From NCBI GenBank assembly GCA_021613375.1, contig CM038726.1, forward strand, positions 10,114,253 through 10,178,252: DNA of 64,000 nucleotides. Direction: 5' to 3'. The number at the start of each line of letters is the position of its first letter. Position 1 is the first letter of the stretch. The DNA comes from Megaleporinus macrocephalus (Eukaryota; Chordata; Actinopteri; Characiformes; Anostomidae). Below, piece after piece: positions 1 through 56,652 of this stretch. The position numbers and the translations under genes were made by a program. The notes beneath the pieces are model-generated. The model was not told the DNA's origin. It saw only the letters and a program-made list of their open reading frames with translations, and did not search any database.

Positions 1-23
1 TACCTTCATCTCTTTCTGTCTAG

Positions 24-20818
<20,795 letters not shown>

Positions 20819-22490
20819 GCGGCGACAGAAAAAAAAAGCCTGTAAATCGTTCGGTTTGCTGCTGTAAACTGAACCACAGACCACGAGTACCACATTTCTG
20901 AGGGGAGGGAACCTGTAGGCTCCGCCCACAGCTCCCCTCCATTGACCGGCCGGCTGCTGGCGAGTGCTCCGGGGAGGAAGTTTGCGTCCTCCGCGAGGAG
21001 AACAGTGACCCAGGATGCTGGGACCGGCGGGAGGGTGGAGGACTGTTGGAGAAACATTTCCACAACGTGATGCACTTTCACTTTTCTTCATCTGCTCTTT
21101 CCTTTCTTTCTGCTCCGTCAGCGGAGCGCCTCCGAACTGTAACTTAACAATTATGTCGGTTCCGTGGAGAGTAATCCGGTTACTGTACAATGTACAACGG
21201 GACTGAAACTCGGTTCATGTTCACGTGCAGCACAATGCAAAACAGAACTCGCGCCAACATCATGAAACCACGTCTACCACCACGTCTACAAGACCAATCA
21301 CGCACTACTAATGGAGACGGAGTCGGGGGCTGGAACCAATACAAGACTGGGGTTGAGTCCAGAAGCTTCTCTTATGGAGTTTCTTTCCTTTTTGTTCTCA
21401 CTGATAAGAGTTATATGATGAGAAGGTGCCATCTACTCAGTCACAAGTGGGGTCACGCCAACACTTTATTGGAGAGTAGCTGATGTCCCTGGCATTGTGT
21501 GGACGTTTCCTGATGCACAGACCAATAGCAATGCTCCAAAATAACAAAGATAAAGATATACAGTATATCGTCACCATCCAAAGCAAACCAGGGATCTCCA
21601 TTCTCGTCCATCTTTATTTTTCTGGATCATTTCAACACGGCAGCTGCCGTTTACATTGTGGGAGAATTTCATGATAGAACCCATAGAAATGCTCCAAAAT
21701 AGTCTGGAAACGATTCTGCTTGTATTGACTTCCATTGAAAACCAATAGCTGTTTTGGCCTCGCTGTTTTGGAGATGCTTGTATTTGGACAGCCATAATAT
21801 ACACCTTGGTAGTCTAAACGTTTCATGATGGCGTCGCTCCCATTGGATTAAAGTCGTCCTATGTTGACTTACAGTAAAAGCCCAGTTTTCCATGTTTTGC
21901 TTATAAGAGCAACCATAGCATCTTTAATAGCATCTGGTTTTCTGCTGTAGCTGCATAATCCACATCTCTCCAGCAGACACCCAGATCCTGTCCAGTCCAG
22001 TATTGTCCACCATGCTGAAGCTCAGCTGCCGCCGTGTTGTAATTGGTGCAGCTGCGTTGCAGTTAATTTCCTGTTGTATTTGCTGCTTCTTCGTGTCTCA
22101 CATACGGTATTAGGGTTTCTCTGATTGGTTGGCACAGTTTCTGTTTTGCATTGGTGCTGGAGTTCAGATTTCCAAGCTGCACCACGACGATGGGCGAAAA
22201 ACACAACGAACGTGTTTGAGAGCGAACGACAGTGTGGTTACCTGCACACAAAGCCTTTTACGTCCTCTTCTACGCTCCAGGTCCCTGATCAGTCCATATT
22301 TGCCTCAAGTATAACCCAGCGCTCTACAATAAAGTCAAACATGTCCGATTCTACAACGCATTCATTTCAGACTCATGTCGGTTCTGCATTTCTCCATTGT
22401 GTCTATCAGTGTTATTGTACACTTGTAAAAAATGATTGAACCACTTGATTTGTTTTTTAATAACTGATTCTCTCACAAAAGAAGAATAAA
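20819..22490 (+). other. wdr44: WDR44 3' UTR with candidate poly(A) signals
   Basis: No further coding sequence is seen. AATAAA occurs at 22328-22333 and 22485-22490; either could end the transcript. The part around 21580-21840 resembles 30720-30920 (shared words such as atgctccaaaat and ttacattgt), so an interspersed repeat probably contributes to the UTR. The 3' end is inferred. Confidence 0.45.
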
Positions 22491-22574
22491 GTATAATGGT
22501 TTTCCCATGTAAGACTTGGGCTGCCTCCGGAAATTGTGTTTGTATGTAGGTTCTGTAATAATATATAGTATATA

Positions 22575-23560
22575 TTTGCTCGTCTGTCTTCACACGCATA
22601 TAAACTGGAGTGACGTCCCGCTTTTGCTACATAGGGTTTAATATGACGTTCCTTTGCAGCTACAACAGCTTCAGCTCTTCTGGGAAGGCTCTCCACACGG
22701 TTTAGGAGTGTTTATGAGAAGTTCTTCCAGAAGAGCATTGGTGAGATCAGACACTGATGTTGGACGAGAAAGTCTGGCTCGCAGTCTCCGCTCTAATTCA
22801 TCCCAAAGGTGTTCTATCAGGTTGAGGTCAGGACTTTGTGCAGACCAGTCAAGTTCTTTCACACCAAACTTGCTCCTCCATCTCTAAATGGAGGAAACTG
22901 TCCCCAACTGTCCAGAATCTCCTGGTCTGCTGAAGCATTAAGAGTTTCTTTCACTGGAACTAAGGGTCTGAGCCCAACTCCTGAAAAACAGCCCCACACC
23001 ATAATCCCCCCGCCATCAAACTTTACACTCAGCACAGTGCAGTCAGACAAGTACTGTTCTCCTGGCAACCACCAAACTCCAGACTCGTCCATCAGACTGC
23101 CAGGCATGATTGACCGTGACTCCACTGCTCTAGAGTCCTGTGGCGGCGTGCTTTACACCATTGCGCTTGGTGATGTTAGGCTTGGATACAGCTGCTCGGC
23201 CATTAAAACCCATTCCATGAAGCTCTCTACACTCTGTTCCTGAGCTGATCTGAAGACCTCATGAAGTTTGGAGGTCTGTAGCGATTGACTCTGTAGAAAG
23301 TTCTGTTATTGTACGTGGCTACCACTTCATGGCTGTCGTTCCCAATCACTTCCACTTTGTTAGAACACCACTGTGGAATATTTAGTAGCGAGCAAACTTC
23401 AGGACTGGACTTGTTGCACAGGTGGCGCCCTATCACGGTACCACACTGGAATTCACTGAGCTCCTGAGAGTGACCCATTCCTTTCTAATGTGTAGAAGCA
23501 GTGTGCATGACTAGGTGTTTGCTTTTATATACCTGTGATCATGGAACTGATTGGAACACC
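22575..23560 (-). mobile_element. Tc1-like transposon, inactive copy 2
   Basis: Same family and orientation as 15444-16505 (shared actggagtgacgtcccg and tacaacagcttc). Transposase fragments: C-terminus ELDWSAQSPDLNLIEHLWDE (22671-22862), a middle piece with [15 protein letters not shown] (22859-23125) and the HTH part (23227-23478). The canonical gccaaaagtattc ends are missing on both sides, so it is truncated or decayed. It sits between the two convergent genes. Confidence 0.85.
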
Positions 23561-24394
23561 TGAATTGAACGTCAAACAGAAGCGTTTTGTACTTAAATGG
23601 GAATTCCATCAATTCTATTCCAAGAAGCCAACACCTTCACTTGCAGTGCTTGGAGGTGGTTTTCTTAAATTTATTTGATCTATTCATCATGAAACCTTCA
23701 AGGATAGAAAAGAAAGCTGTTCCAATGATAAAAAATAATATATATATATTTTTTTATACTAAAAACTAGTGAAAACTGCTGTATTTCAATGTAGATAGTT
23801 TGATCATTGCTCAATAGTGTAAAGAAAGCGTCAACAAACTTCTCAGGAATGAAACTTTTCAGTTCTGTGTGCAGTCTGGAATGAGCTGAACTACATTTGG
23901 GGTAAGAGAGATTTTGTAAATGGGACATTTAGCCAAACCATTGAAAAATCAGTTTAAACCAGATGCTGGATATCAATTGAAGCACAGCTTCATGACTACT
24001 AGGCGTCTAGAGAAGGTATACAGGTCTTATTGTCCTTGCTGTAGATCACCTGATTCAGTGTGATCATTAGCTAAGAACTTTAGACTGGTCTGCCAGAGAG
24101 AGGAGACAGAATTTCAGAGTGAGACTAGACTTTAAACTAACAGGAGCTACAAATCAGGACTTTTCGGTAAGCTGGAGAACTTGGGCACTAACTGAGGATC
24201 GTCCAGGAACATCAGTTCCTGTTGGATAGGCCTGAGTTTTGGTGTAAGATATCTGGCTAACTGAGAAACACTCAATGTTAATGCTCTACAACAGTCACTG
24301 TTCACGCTTCAAACTAAATGAGGAGTAGATAACGGTTACACTTCTCTACAGCAGCGAAAAAAAACGAAAAGAAAAACAAACGTTCACTCTCCAC
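23561..24394. other. Intergenic gap between WDR44 and U2SURP
   Basis: AT-rich sequence with no gene recognised. A 76-codon - strand frame (23698-23928) has no signature. The 3' ends of both genes face this gap. Confidence 0.5.
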
Positions 24395-24651
24395 CACAGT
24401 TACTGCCAAGAGCTGTTTATTGTAAAGGTCGTGGGGGCCAATCCTGCAACAGATCTTTCCAAAGAGCTTTTTTAAAAACAAAATTAAGAACTGTACAAAG
24501 AAACGTTCAAACTTCATTTTACAAAAAAATCCAGGCTGAGCCCTTCGCTTGAGATCGGAGCAGCCGCAGAGAGTTGGAGGATTCTGGGAAATAAACAGAC
24601 AAGCAGTCATTGGCCCAAGTCCAGCCCCTGAAGCATGGTAGGACAGAAGCG

Positions 24652-24693
<42 letters not shown>

Positions 24694-24773
24694 GCAGCAA
24701 TCCGCAGCTGGCACAGTTCGCCGAGCTGCTTCGGACTCCAGAGACAAGGTCACAGAGGTCAAAAGGTCAGGGT
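24395..24773 (-). other. u2surp: U2SURP 3' UTR with poly(A) signal
   Basis: On the - strand AATAAA lies at 24421-24416, about 355 bases after the stop. A (GA)n run (24658-24691 on +) lies in the UTR. The exact cleavage site is inferred. Confidence 0.6.
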
Positions 24774-47947
<23,174 letters not shown>

Positions 47948-48157
47948 ATTGACTGCAAGTGAAAAGGACAACATTGTCAGCAGACTTTCTTGGAGAAATG
48001 TGTTATCAAAACAACCGTTAACTTCACATCAACTCCTGACAGCTACAGGGTGAGCAACGGGACAATATTTTATTATTTTACTGGCACATATACTAAGTAT
48101 ATCGCGGAGACTTTCAGCGCTGTGGTTTCAATTCGAAAGAAATGGAAATTTATCATG

Positions 48158-48735
48158 CATACATACATACATACATATATGCATTTACACACACATATCT
48201 ACATACACACGCATGCACATATACACACACCCACTTTTATACACACACCACACACAAATACATATACATACACACACATACATATATACATACATGCATG
48301 CATATACCCACACATATCTACATAAACACACACACAAACATATACACAAATACACCCCACACACATATTTATACATACACACACATATATACATACAGGC
48401 ATGCATATACACACACATATATACATACATACGCACACATACATATATACATACACACACATGCATATGCACACACACACACAGATACATATATACATAT
48501 ATGCATGCATATACACAAACATATATACAAATACACTCCACACACATAATTATTCAAATACACACATACATATATACATACATGCATATACCCACATACA
48601 CACACAAATACATATATACATACACACACACACACAAATACATATATACATACACACACATGCATGCATGCACACACAGATACATATATACATATATGCA
48701 TGCATATACATACAAACACATACATATATACACAT
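48158..48735. repeat. (AC/ATAC)n purine-pyrimidine alternating tract in U2SURP first intron
   Basis: About 580 bp of alternating acac, atac and atgc words, with tatata and gcatgcat steps. All reading frames are repeat-driven (His/Tyr/Ile/Thr or Cys/Val/Met). Confidence 0.95.
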
Positions 48736-49410
48736 CTTCCCACAGTGTAAACAGCAGCTGCTGCGTTCAAATGGTGTAGACAAATAAACCTTAGTAAAAC
48801 GTAAATGTATGTTTTGATGGATGTTTTTTGTTTGGACAACAACGAGATACATACAATTCAATACATAAAACATACACACCAAATCCTCAATCGACTTCAG
48901 CAAACCTCATTACTGTACCTTCCAGCCCGTTGTGAGTTAGTTAGTTTTTAGCTTTAGTGGTTATTAGTTACTGTTAATACACAAAGCCGGATTCCTAGTT
49001 TGCTGTATCTGAATGTTCCGCTCCGTCTTAAACTGTGCGGCGGTTGCTGCTTCACTGTTTAAGGTGGAAAGAAAAATTCCACTCAAAAGCTGGTAAATAA
49101 GAAGTGAACTTCAGGCTCGATCAGTTAAAACGCATAACTGATCATAATAAGCGAGAGTGAGGACAGGGTGTGAGAACTATCAAGCAGGTCTCGATTTACG
49201 TCCAAGTTATGAAGTTTATTAGCTAATGAATCCAGTTTTAACAAATAGGTGCCGAGCTAACAGGCTAACGCTACCCAGTCATTACCAGCGTCCTGCAGCA
49301 CCAGCGGACTTCTAGCTGACACCTTCAGTACAGGAGTCACAGGTCTGCAAGCAAAACCAGCACATGCTGCTGCCATGTACAAGAAAACGTACTTAATATC
49401 CAACACTTAC

Positions 49411-49475
49411 ATAGCTGCTCCCATTAGATAACAAACAGAACCGTGCGTTTATTATTAATCCGCCATGATGGATTT
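49411..49475 (-). other. u2surp: Probable U2SURP non-coding first exon
   Basis: A strong donor (AT then gtaagt) follows 49411 on the - strand, and the acceptor at 47953 leaves only five UTR bases before the ATG, so an upstream exon is required. The exon contains an upstream ATG that would be out of frame with MADKK. The transcription start is a guess. Confidence 0.5.
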
Positions 49476-49525
49476 TCCAAATATGGAAATAGCGGAAACG
49501 TGACGTCACGCCACAACGCACCAAT
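49476..49525 (-). promoter_or_regulatory. u2surp: Candidate U2SURP core promoter with CRE
   Basis: A perfect palindromic CRE, TGACGTCA, lies at 49501-49508, with an ETS-like gcggaa just before it and an inverted CCAAT box (ccaat on +) at about 49522-49526. This is a common housekeeping promoter pattern (established knowledge); use here is inferred. Confidence 0.5.
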
Positions 49526-49569
49526 CGAGCGTTGAGTTTTTGGTAAAGGAAGTTACATCACTCTGACTC

Positions 49570-49734
49570 TTTTTAAGGTGGACCGGGATGTTTTCTTACA
49601 AACCAATAACGCCAAACGCGTTGGGTTTTGGGCAAGAACCGTCTTCACAAGTTACCTTGCAAGAACAAACACGAGCCTGGAGTTGGCTTCTTATCCGCCC
49701 GCTTCTTGTTCGATTTTTCGGTCCACCTTAAAAA
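49570..49734. mobile_element. Small palindrome-ended element (165 bp), perfect 16-bp inverted repeats
   Basis: tttttaaggtggaccg at 49570-49585 is repeated exactly inverted at 49719-49734. The size and ends suggest a MITE or a folded RNA, just upstream of the U2SURP promoter. No target duplication was identified. Confidence 0.65.
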
Positions 49735-49887
49735 GGTGCAATAACAACATTCCGCCGGTTGGTGGCGATATTGGACCGAGTCGCACAATCAAGACGAGCA
49801 ATAGTGAGAGTGATGGCACGTCACAGCAAAAAAAAAATCTTGAGTCCTGCTATTGCGCAATACGCTAAGCTGACGTCACCAGCGTTA

Positions 49888-51051
49888 CAGTTTTTTCCAA
49901 TTGCTAACACACTAAAATGACATGCATAGCACAATTATTTAAACTGACACACAGAGAGCAAAACCTCTTCTCAAAACCTCTTCTCAAGTCTCCAAAACAA
50001 TTTTGCTATTTAAAATGGCTCTTTTTAAACACACTGCACGCGGTTCTCTGCATAACACACAACAATCTGACATGAATTAACATGTTTGCCATATCAAAAC
50101 ACTGCCATCCAAATTCACACTACGTGACCTAATTGGCAAATATATGTGCCACTAGGCCGAACACCTCAATGGTTAATGGTTACAACTCCAGTCAGGAAGT
50201 AAGCTCTATAAAAACACCACAGGTGAGCACCTTTTTTACAACAACAATGTTGTTGTTGCAGAGAGAGGAAGAGGGAACTGTTTTAATGTCGTCCGGACAT
50301 TTAGACCGGAGAACATGTGTGTAACCAAAATTTCTGTAGTACACCCCATTTCATAGTGTATCAGTTGGGTGACCCCTGTTTGCTTTTTCAATGGCTGATG
50401 TCATACACTGACTGTACAAGTTTCCTGTATATTTACTCTACTGTGGGGGGAATATCTTTTGGCTGCATTGTCCAAGCCTTATATTTTAGTTTTTTCTGTT
50501 TACTGAGAGATACAACCATGGTGGCAGAAGGGGCAAAATGTTCACCAGGATACAGAAAGCTGCCACTGTAAACTAATATATTTTTTTCTACACATTTTAT
50601 CTGTAATTTTCTTTTTCAGTTTGCTTTTTGAGGGCATATTTTTGTTCACTCCAATGTAAATATATCTGCTGGGCATATGTTGCACTGACTTGTTTGTTGA
50701 AAAATAAAAAAATAACAGCAGTATGTGCGTGTGTCTGCAAATATTTCTGTGAATGTGAACAATCTGGACTGTTTTAGTAGTATGGCAGAGCTTGCTAAAG
50801 ATTGCTTTTCATTATGCCCAACAGTGTGTAGTTGGTTGGACAAAAATCTGGTAATATGAATGAAATGTGTGCCAGTTGGCGCAAAAGTTTGATTTTGATA
50901 ATTCTGTATGTAGTTTGGGTTGCAGTGCTTCATTTTGCAGGATATATGAGGTATTTTGCAGTTTGGGTGTGTGGTTTTGTCAACTGTGATAAGTATTTTG
51001 AAAGAAACAGCCTAGTTTACAAAATTGTGTTTTAGCCATTGGAAAAAACTG
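49888..51051. mobile_element. TA-flanked DNA transposon (CAGTTTTTTCCAATTGCTAA ends), non-coding
   Basis: Left end cagttttttccaattgctaa, right end ttagccattggaaaaaactg, inverted, with TA on each side (49886-49887, 51052-51053). The length (1.16 kb) fits a Tc1/mariner-like element, but I found no transposase frame; it is a dead or non-autonomous copy. Confidence 0.75.
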
Positions 51052-51053
51052 TA

Positions 51054-51669
<616 letters not shown>

Positions 51670-51724
51670 ATACGAGCCATACATGATACCTTGGCCAGAA
51701 CCTGGTAGTTCTTTGTGCAGATGT

Positions 51725-51798
51725 GGCGCTGTGGCTTAGTTGGTCAAAGTGCCTGTCTAGTGAACAGGAGATCCTGGGTTCAAATTCCAGCGGTGCCT
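51725..51798 (+). tRNA. tRNA-Thr(AGT), hybrid edge copy
   Basis: Cloverleaf folds; loop ctagtga (A37 changed to G). 5' flank and GGCGCTG are type 1, while CGGTGCC and the 3' flank are type 2, so it is a crossover hybrid. C61 is T, altering the B box. Possibly inactive. Confidence 0.75.
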
Positions 51799-52129
51799 TT
51801 GACATCACTTAAAGGATTTTCAGGCTGTTGGCAGATAAAAAGATAGCAGACTGATACTTTAACCGAATGTTGTTTTTCTTTGCTCTGTGGCTTTAGTCCT
51901 TTATTTCACATGGCATGCCATGAATTTCATGGATGTATCACAGGATCTGCTGCATCTGTGTATTTTGTCAGCCGTTTGTTTGCCAATTACTCAAGCTTGC
52001 CTTCGGTTTCGTTTTACACTGGTCTAGTGAGTAGAAAATCCTAGGTTGAACGTACAGCCACAATGTAAGTGTGGATACGAGCCATACATGATACCTTGGC
52101 CGGAGCCTGGTTGCTCTTTGGGCAGATGT

Positions 52130-52203
52130 GGCGCTGTGGCTTAGTTGCTCAAAGCGCCTGTCTAGTAAACAGGAGATCCTGGGTTCGAATCCCAGCAGTG
52201 CCT
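52130..52203 (+). tRNA. tRNA-Thr(AGT), type 1
   Basis: 74 nt, all stems pair, B box ggttcgaatcc intact. The D-loop ggtc is gctc here (one of the two invariant Gs lost), so tertiary pairing may be weakened. Confidence 0.85.
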
Positions 52204-52278
52204 TCTTCTGGCATGCAAAATTTTCAGAAGTCTAGCTTCCAAACAAAGACTTTATCATGAGCCCTTGCACAACCTCAG

Positions 52279-52368
52279 GGCTCTGTAGTGCAATGGATAG
52301 CGCATTAGACTTCTAGATGTAGGTTTGAAGCCATTCAAAGGTTGTGTTTTCAAGTCCCACCTGAGTCA
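52279..52368 (+). pseudogene. tRNA-Arg(TCT) pseudogene with 17-bp intron
   Basis: Same layout as the other Arg copies, but the T stem ggg is gtt, the B box is disrupted and the acceptor reads CTGAGTC instead of CAGAGTC. Likely dead first Arg copy of the array. Confidence 0.75.
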
Positions 52369-52776
52369 TGAGTTTTCTCAGTGCAAAACAGATGAGTACG
52401 ATGCAGTTTTTGAGCCTTGCTGATCGTAAGCCAAGCACGTTTGGAGGCAAGGACACGCAAGCTTGTATCGAGGTCGTGCTCCCTGCCTGTTTCGTTTTTT
52501 CAAAATTTCAGATAGCACCTCAGTGAAAAATTCATGTGTAAGTGTTTACAATGACCGTTTACAATATAAAGTCACATAATGATAAGCTACTGATGTACAT
52601 CCTTTGGTACAAGTTGTTTGTTCTACGTCTTTCTATCTGAGAAAAGAGGGCTGACCTAGAAACTAGTCAGTGTTCACCTCTGTACTTTATTGGGGATTAA
52701 GGATATAAAGTTCTCGCTCTGGGCAAGAAGTGTCACAAAGGCCTCCATCGGTTTGTGAGGAGAGATGTGCAGCTTT

Positions 52777-52850
52777 GGTGCCGTGGCTTAGTTGGTCAAA
52801 GTGCCTGTCTAGTAAACAGGAGATCCTGGGTTAGAATCCCAGCGGTGCCT
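52777..52850 (+). tRNA. tRNA-Thr(AGT), type 2
   Basis: Acceptor GGTGCCG/CGGTGCC. The T loop reads ttagaat: invariant C56 is A, which damages the B box. Activity doubtful. Confidence 0.75.
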
Positions 52851-53181
52851 TTGACGTCTCTTAAAGGATTTTCAGGCTGTTGGCAGGTAAACAGATAGCA
52901 GACTGATACCTTAACCGAATGTTGCTTTTATTTGCTCTGTGGCTTTAGTCCTTTATTTCACATGGCGTGCCATGAATTTCATGGATGTATCACAGGATCT
53001 GCTGCATCTGTGTATTTTGTCAGCCGTTTGTTTGCCAATTACTCAAGCTTGCCTTCGGTTTCGTTTTACACTGGTCTAGTGAGTAGAAAATCCTAGGTTG
53101 GACTTACAGCCACAATGTAAGTGTGGATACGAGCCATACATGACACCTTGGCCAGAGCCTGGTTGCCCTTCGGGCAGATGT

Positions 53182-53255
53182 GGCGCTGTGGCTTAGTTGG
53201 TCAAAGCGCCTGTCTAGTAAACAGGAGATCCTGGGTTCGAATCCCAGCAGTGCCT
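53182..53255 (+). tRNA. tRNA-Thr(AGT), type 1
   Basis: 74 nt, perfect D, anticodon and T stems, loop ctagtaa, B box ggttcgaatcc, T73. It looks fully functional. Confidence 0.95.
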
Positions 53256-53331
53256 TCTATTTGGCATGCAAAATTTTCAGATTCCTTGCTTCCAAACAAA
53301 GACTTTATCATGAGCCCCTGTTCATCCTCAA

Positions 53332-53421
53332 GGCTCTGTGGCACAATGGATAGCGCATTGGACTTCTAGATGTAGGTTTGAAGCCATTCAAAGGTTGTGG
53401 GTTCGAGTCCCACCAGAGTCG
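53332..53421 (+). tRNA. tRNA-Arg(TCT) with 17-nt intron
   Basis: 90 nt. Anticodon loop cttcta, then the intron after position 37, then the 3' stem half ttcaa. A box tggcacaatgg, B box ggttcgagtcc and a TTTT five bases downstream. Vertebrate tRNA-Arg(TCT) genes typically carry such an intron (established knowledge). Confidence 0.94.
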
Positions 53422-53830
53422 TCAGTTTTCTCAGCGCAAAACAGATGAGTACCATGCGGTTTTTGAGCCTTGCTGATCGCAAGCCAAGCACGTTTGGAGG
53501 CAAGGACACGCAAGCTTGTATCGAGGTCGTGCTCCCTGTCTGTTTCTTTTTTTCAAAATTTCAGATACCACCTCAGTGAAAAATTCATGTGTAAGTGTTT
53601 ACAATGACCGTTTACAATATAAAGTCACATAATGATAAGCTACTGATGTACATCCTTTGGGTACAAGTTGTTTGTTCTACGTCTTTCTATCTGAGAAAAG
53701 AGGGCTGACCTAGAAACTAGTCAGTGTTCACCTCTGTACTTTATTGGGGATTAAGGATATAAAGTTCTCGCTCTGGGCAAGAAGTGCCACAAAGGCCTCC
53801 ATCGGTTTGTGAGGAGAGATGTGCAGCTTT

Positions 53831-53904
53831 GGCGCCGTGGCTTAGTTGGTCAAAGTGCCTGTCTAGTAAACAGGAGATCCTGGGTTTGAATCCCAGCGGT
53901 GCCG
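53831..53904 (+). tRNA. tRNA-Thr(AGT), type 2, at deletion junction
   Basis: C56 is T. Discriminator base is G instead of T. Directly after it the spacer jumps to the flank normally found after type 1, so one Thr gene and about 400 bp are missing. Confidence 0.78.
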
Positions 53905-53971
53905 TTGACAAAATTTTCAGATTCCTTGCCTCCAAATGAAGACTTTATCATGAGCCCCTGCTCACCTTCAA

Positions 53972-54061
53972 GGCTCTGTGGTGCAATGGATAGCGCATTG
54001 GACTTCTACATGTAGGTTTGAGGCCATTCAAAGGTTGTGGGTTCGAGTCCCACCAGAGTCG
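53972..54061 (+). tRNA. tRNA-Arg(TCT) with intron
   Basis: Intact stems and B box; first intron base is c instead of g. Only 67 bp separate it from the preceding Thr gene. Confidence 0.93.
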
Positions 54062-54470
54062 TCAGTTTCCTCAGCGCAAAACAGATGAGTACCATGCGGT
54101 TTTTGAGCCTTGCTGATCGCAAGCCAAGCACGTTTGGAGGCAAGGACACGCAAGCTTGTATCGAGGTCGTGCTCCCTGTCTGTTTCTTTTTTTCAAAATT
54201 TCAGATACCACCACAGTGAAAAATTCATGTGTAAGTGTTTACAATGACCGTTTACAATATAAAGTCACATAATGATAAGCTACTGATGTACATCCTTTGG
54301 GTACAAGTTGTTTGTTCTACGTCTTTCTATCTGAGAAAAGAGGGCTGACCTAGAAACTAGTCAGTGTTCACCTCTGTACTTTATTGGGGATTAAGGATAT
54401 AAAGTTCTCGCTCTGGGCAAGAAGTGTCACAAAGGCCTCCATCGGTTTGTGAGGAGAGATGTGCAGCTTT

Positions 54471-54544
54471 GGCGCCGTGGCTTAGTTGGTCAAAGTGCCT
54501 GTCTAGTAAACAGGAGAGCCTGGGCTCGAATCCCAGCGGTGCCT
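54471..54544 (+). tRNA. tRNA-Thr(AGT), type 2
   Basis: GGCGCCG/CGGTGCC acceptor pairs fully. The T loop starts ctcgaat (T54 to C) but keeps C56; variable loop agagc. Confidence 0.8.
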
Positions 54545-54875
54545 TTGACATCTCTTAAAGGATTTTCAGGCTGTTGGCAGGTAAAAAGATAGCAGACTGA
54601 TACCTTAACCGAATGTTGCTTTTATTTGCTCTGTGGCTTTAGTCCTTTATTTCACATGGCGTGCCATGAATTTCATGGATGTATCACAGGATCTGCTGCA
54701 TCTGTGTATTTTGTCAGCCGTTTGTTTGCCAATTACTCAAGCTTGCCTTCGGTTTCGTTTTACACTGGTCTAGTGAGTAGAAAATCCTAGGTTGGACTTA
54801 CAGCCACAATGTAAGTGTGGATACGAGCCATACATGATACCTTGGCCAGAGCCTGGTTGTCCTTTGGGCAGATGT

Positions 54876-54949
54876 GGCGCTGTGGCTTAGTTGGTCAAAG
54901 CGCCTGTCTAGTAAACAGGAGATCCTGGGTTCGAATCCCAGCAGTGCCT
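54876..54949 (+). tRNA. tRNA-Thr(AGT), type 1
   Basis: All stems pair; B box ggttcgaatcc; T5 run three bases downstream. Looks functional. Confidence 0.95.
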
Positions 54950-55025
54950 TCTTTTTGGCATACAAAATTTTCAGATTCCTTGCCTCCAAACGAAGACTTT
55001 ATCATGAGCCCCTGCTCATCCTCAA

Positions 55026-55115
55026 GGCTCTGTGGCGCAATGGATAGCGCATTGGACTTCTAGATGTTGGTTTGAGGCAATTCAAAGGTTGTGGGTTCGA
55101 GTCCCACCAGAGTCG
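55026..55115 (+). tRNA. tRNA-Arg(TCT) with intron
   Basis: Intact A and B boxes; intron gatgttggtttgaggca; G73. Confidence 0.94.
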
Positions 55116-55524
55116 TCAGTTTTCTCAGCGCAAAACAGATGAGTACCATGCGGTTTTTGAGCCTTGCTGATCGCAAGCCAAGCACGTTTGGAGGCAAGGA
55201 CACGCAAGCTTGTATCGAGGTCGTGCTCCCTGTCTGTTTCGTTTTTTCAAAATTTCAGATAGCACCTCAGTGAAAAATTCATGTGTAAGTGTTTACAATG
55301 ACCGTTTACAATATAAAGTCACATAATGATAAGCTACTGATGTACATCCTTTGGGTACAAGTTGTTTGTTCTACGTCTTTCTATCTGAGAAAAGAGGGCT
55401 GACCTAGAAACTAGTCAGTGTTCACCTCTGTACTTTATTGGGGATTAAGGATATAAAGTTCTCGCTCTGGGCAAGAAGTGTCACAAAGGCCTCCATCGGT
55501 TTGTGAAGGAGAATGTGCAGCTTT

Positions 55525-55598
55525 GGCGCCGTGGCTTAGTTGGTCAAAGTGCCTGTCTAGTAAACAGGAGATCCTGGGTTTGAATCCCAGCGGTGCCT
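55525..55598 (+). tRNA. tRNA-Thr(AGT), type 2
   Basis: Stems pair, but C56 is T (ggtttgaatcc) and no T4 run follows within 20 bases. Activity uncertain. Confidence 0.8.
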
Positions 55599-55929
55599 TT
55601 GACATCTCTTAAAGGATTTTCAGGCTGTTGGCAGGTAAAAAGATAGCAGACTGATACCTTAACCGAATGTTGCTTTTATTTGCTCTGTGGCTTTAGTCCT
55701 TTATTTCACATGGCGTGCCATGAATTTCATGGATGTATCACAGGATCTGCTGCATCTGTGTATTTTGTCAGCCGTTTGTTTGCCAATTACTCAAGCTTGC
55801 CTTCGGTTTCGTTTTACACTGGTCTAGTGAGTAGAAAATCCTAGGTTGGACTTACAGCCACAATGTAAGTGTGGATACGAGCCATACATGACACCTTGGC
55901 CAGAGCCTGGTTGCCCTTTGGGCAGATGT

Positions 55930-56003
55930 GGCGCTGTGGCTTAGTTGGTCAAAGCGCCTGTCTAGTAAACAGGAGATCCTGGGTTTGAATCCCAGCAGTG
56001 CCT
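55930..56003 (+). tRNA. tRNA-Thr(AGT), type 1 with C56T
   Basis: Type 1 acceptor and flanks, but the T loop carries the type 2 change ttt, perhaps through gene conversion. Confidence 0.83.
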
Positions 56004-56078
56004 TCTTTTGGCATGCAAAATTTTCAGATTCCTTGCCTCCAAACGAAGACTTTATCATGAGCCCCTGCTCACCCTCAA

Positions 56079-56168
56079 GGCTCTGTGGCGCAATGGATAG
56101 CGCATTGGACTTCTAGATGTAGGTTTGAGGCCATTCAAAGGTTGTGGGTTCGAGTCCCACCAGAGTCG
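56079..56168 (+). tRNA. tRNA-Arg(TCT) with intron
   Basis: Consensus copy; intron gatgtaggtttgaggcc; intact promoters and terminator. Confidence 0.95.
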
Positions 56169-56578
56169 TCAGTTTTCTCAGCGCAAAACAGATGAGTACC
56201 ATGCGGTTTTTGAGCCTTGCTGATCGCAAGCCAAGCACGTTTGGAGGCAAGGACACGCAAGCTTGTATCGAGGTCGTGCTCCCTGTCTGTTTCGTTTTTT
56301 TCAAAATTTCAGATAGCACCTCAGTGAAAAATTCATGTGTAAGTGTTTACAATGACCGTTTACAATATAAAGTCACATAATGATAAGCTACTGATGTACA
56401 TCCTTTGGGTACAAGTTGTTTGTTCTACGTCTTTCTATCTGAGAAAAGAGGGCTGACCTAGAAACTAGTCAGTGTTCACCTCTGTACTTTATTGGGGATT
56501 AAGGATATAAAGTTCTCGCTCTGGGCAAGAAGTGCCACAAAGGCCTCCATCGGTTTGTGAGGAGAGATGTGCAGCTTT

Positions 56579-56652
56579 GGCGCCGTGGCTTAGTTGGTCA
56601 AAGTGCCTGTCTAGTAAACAGGAGATCCTGGGTTTGAATCCCAGCGGTGCCT
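56579..56652 (+). tRNA. tRNA-Thr(AGT), type 2
   Basis: Consensus type 2 copy with C56T. Confidence 0.8.

Noticed and set aside
48142..48903. His/Tyr/Thr-rich and Cys/Val-rich open frames
   Set aside because: Produced by the (AC/ATAC)n tract in the first U2SURP intron.
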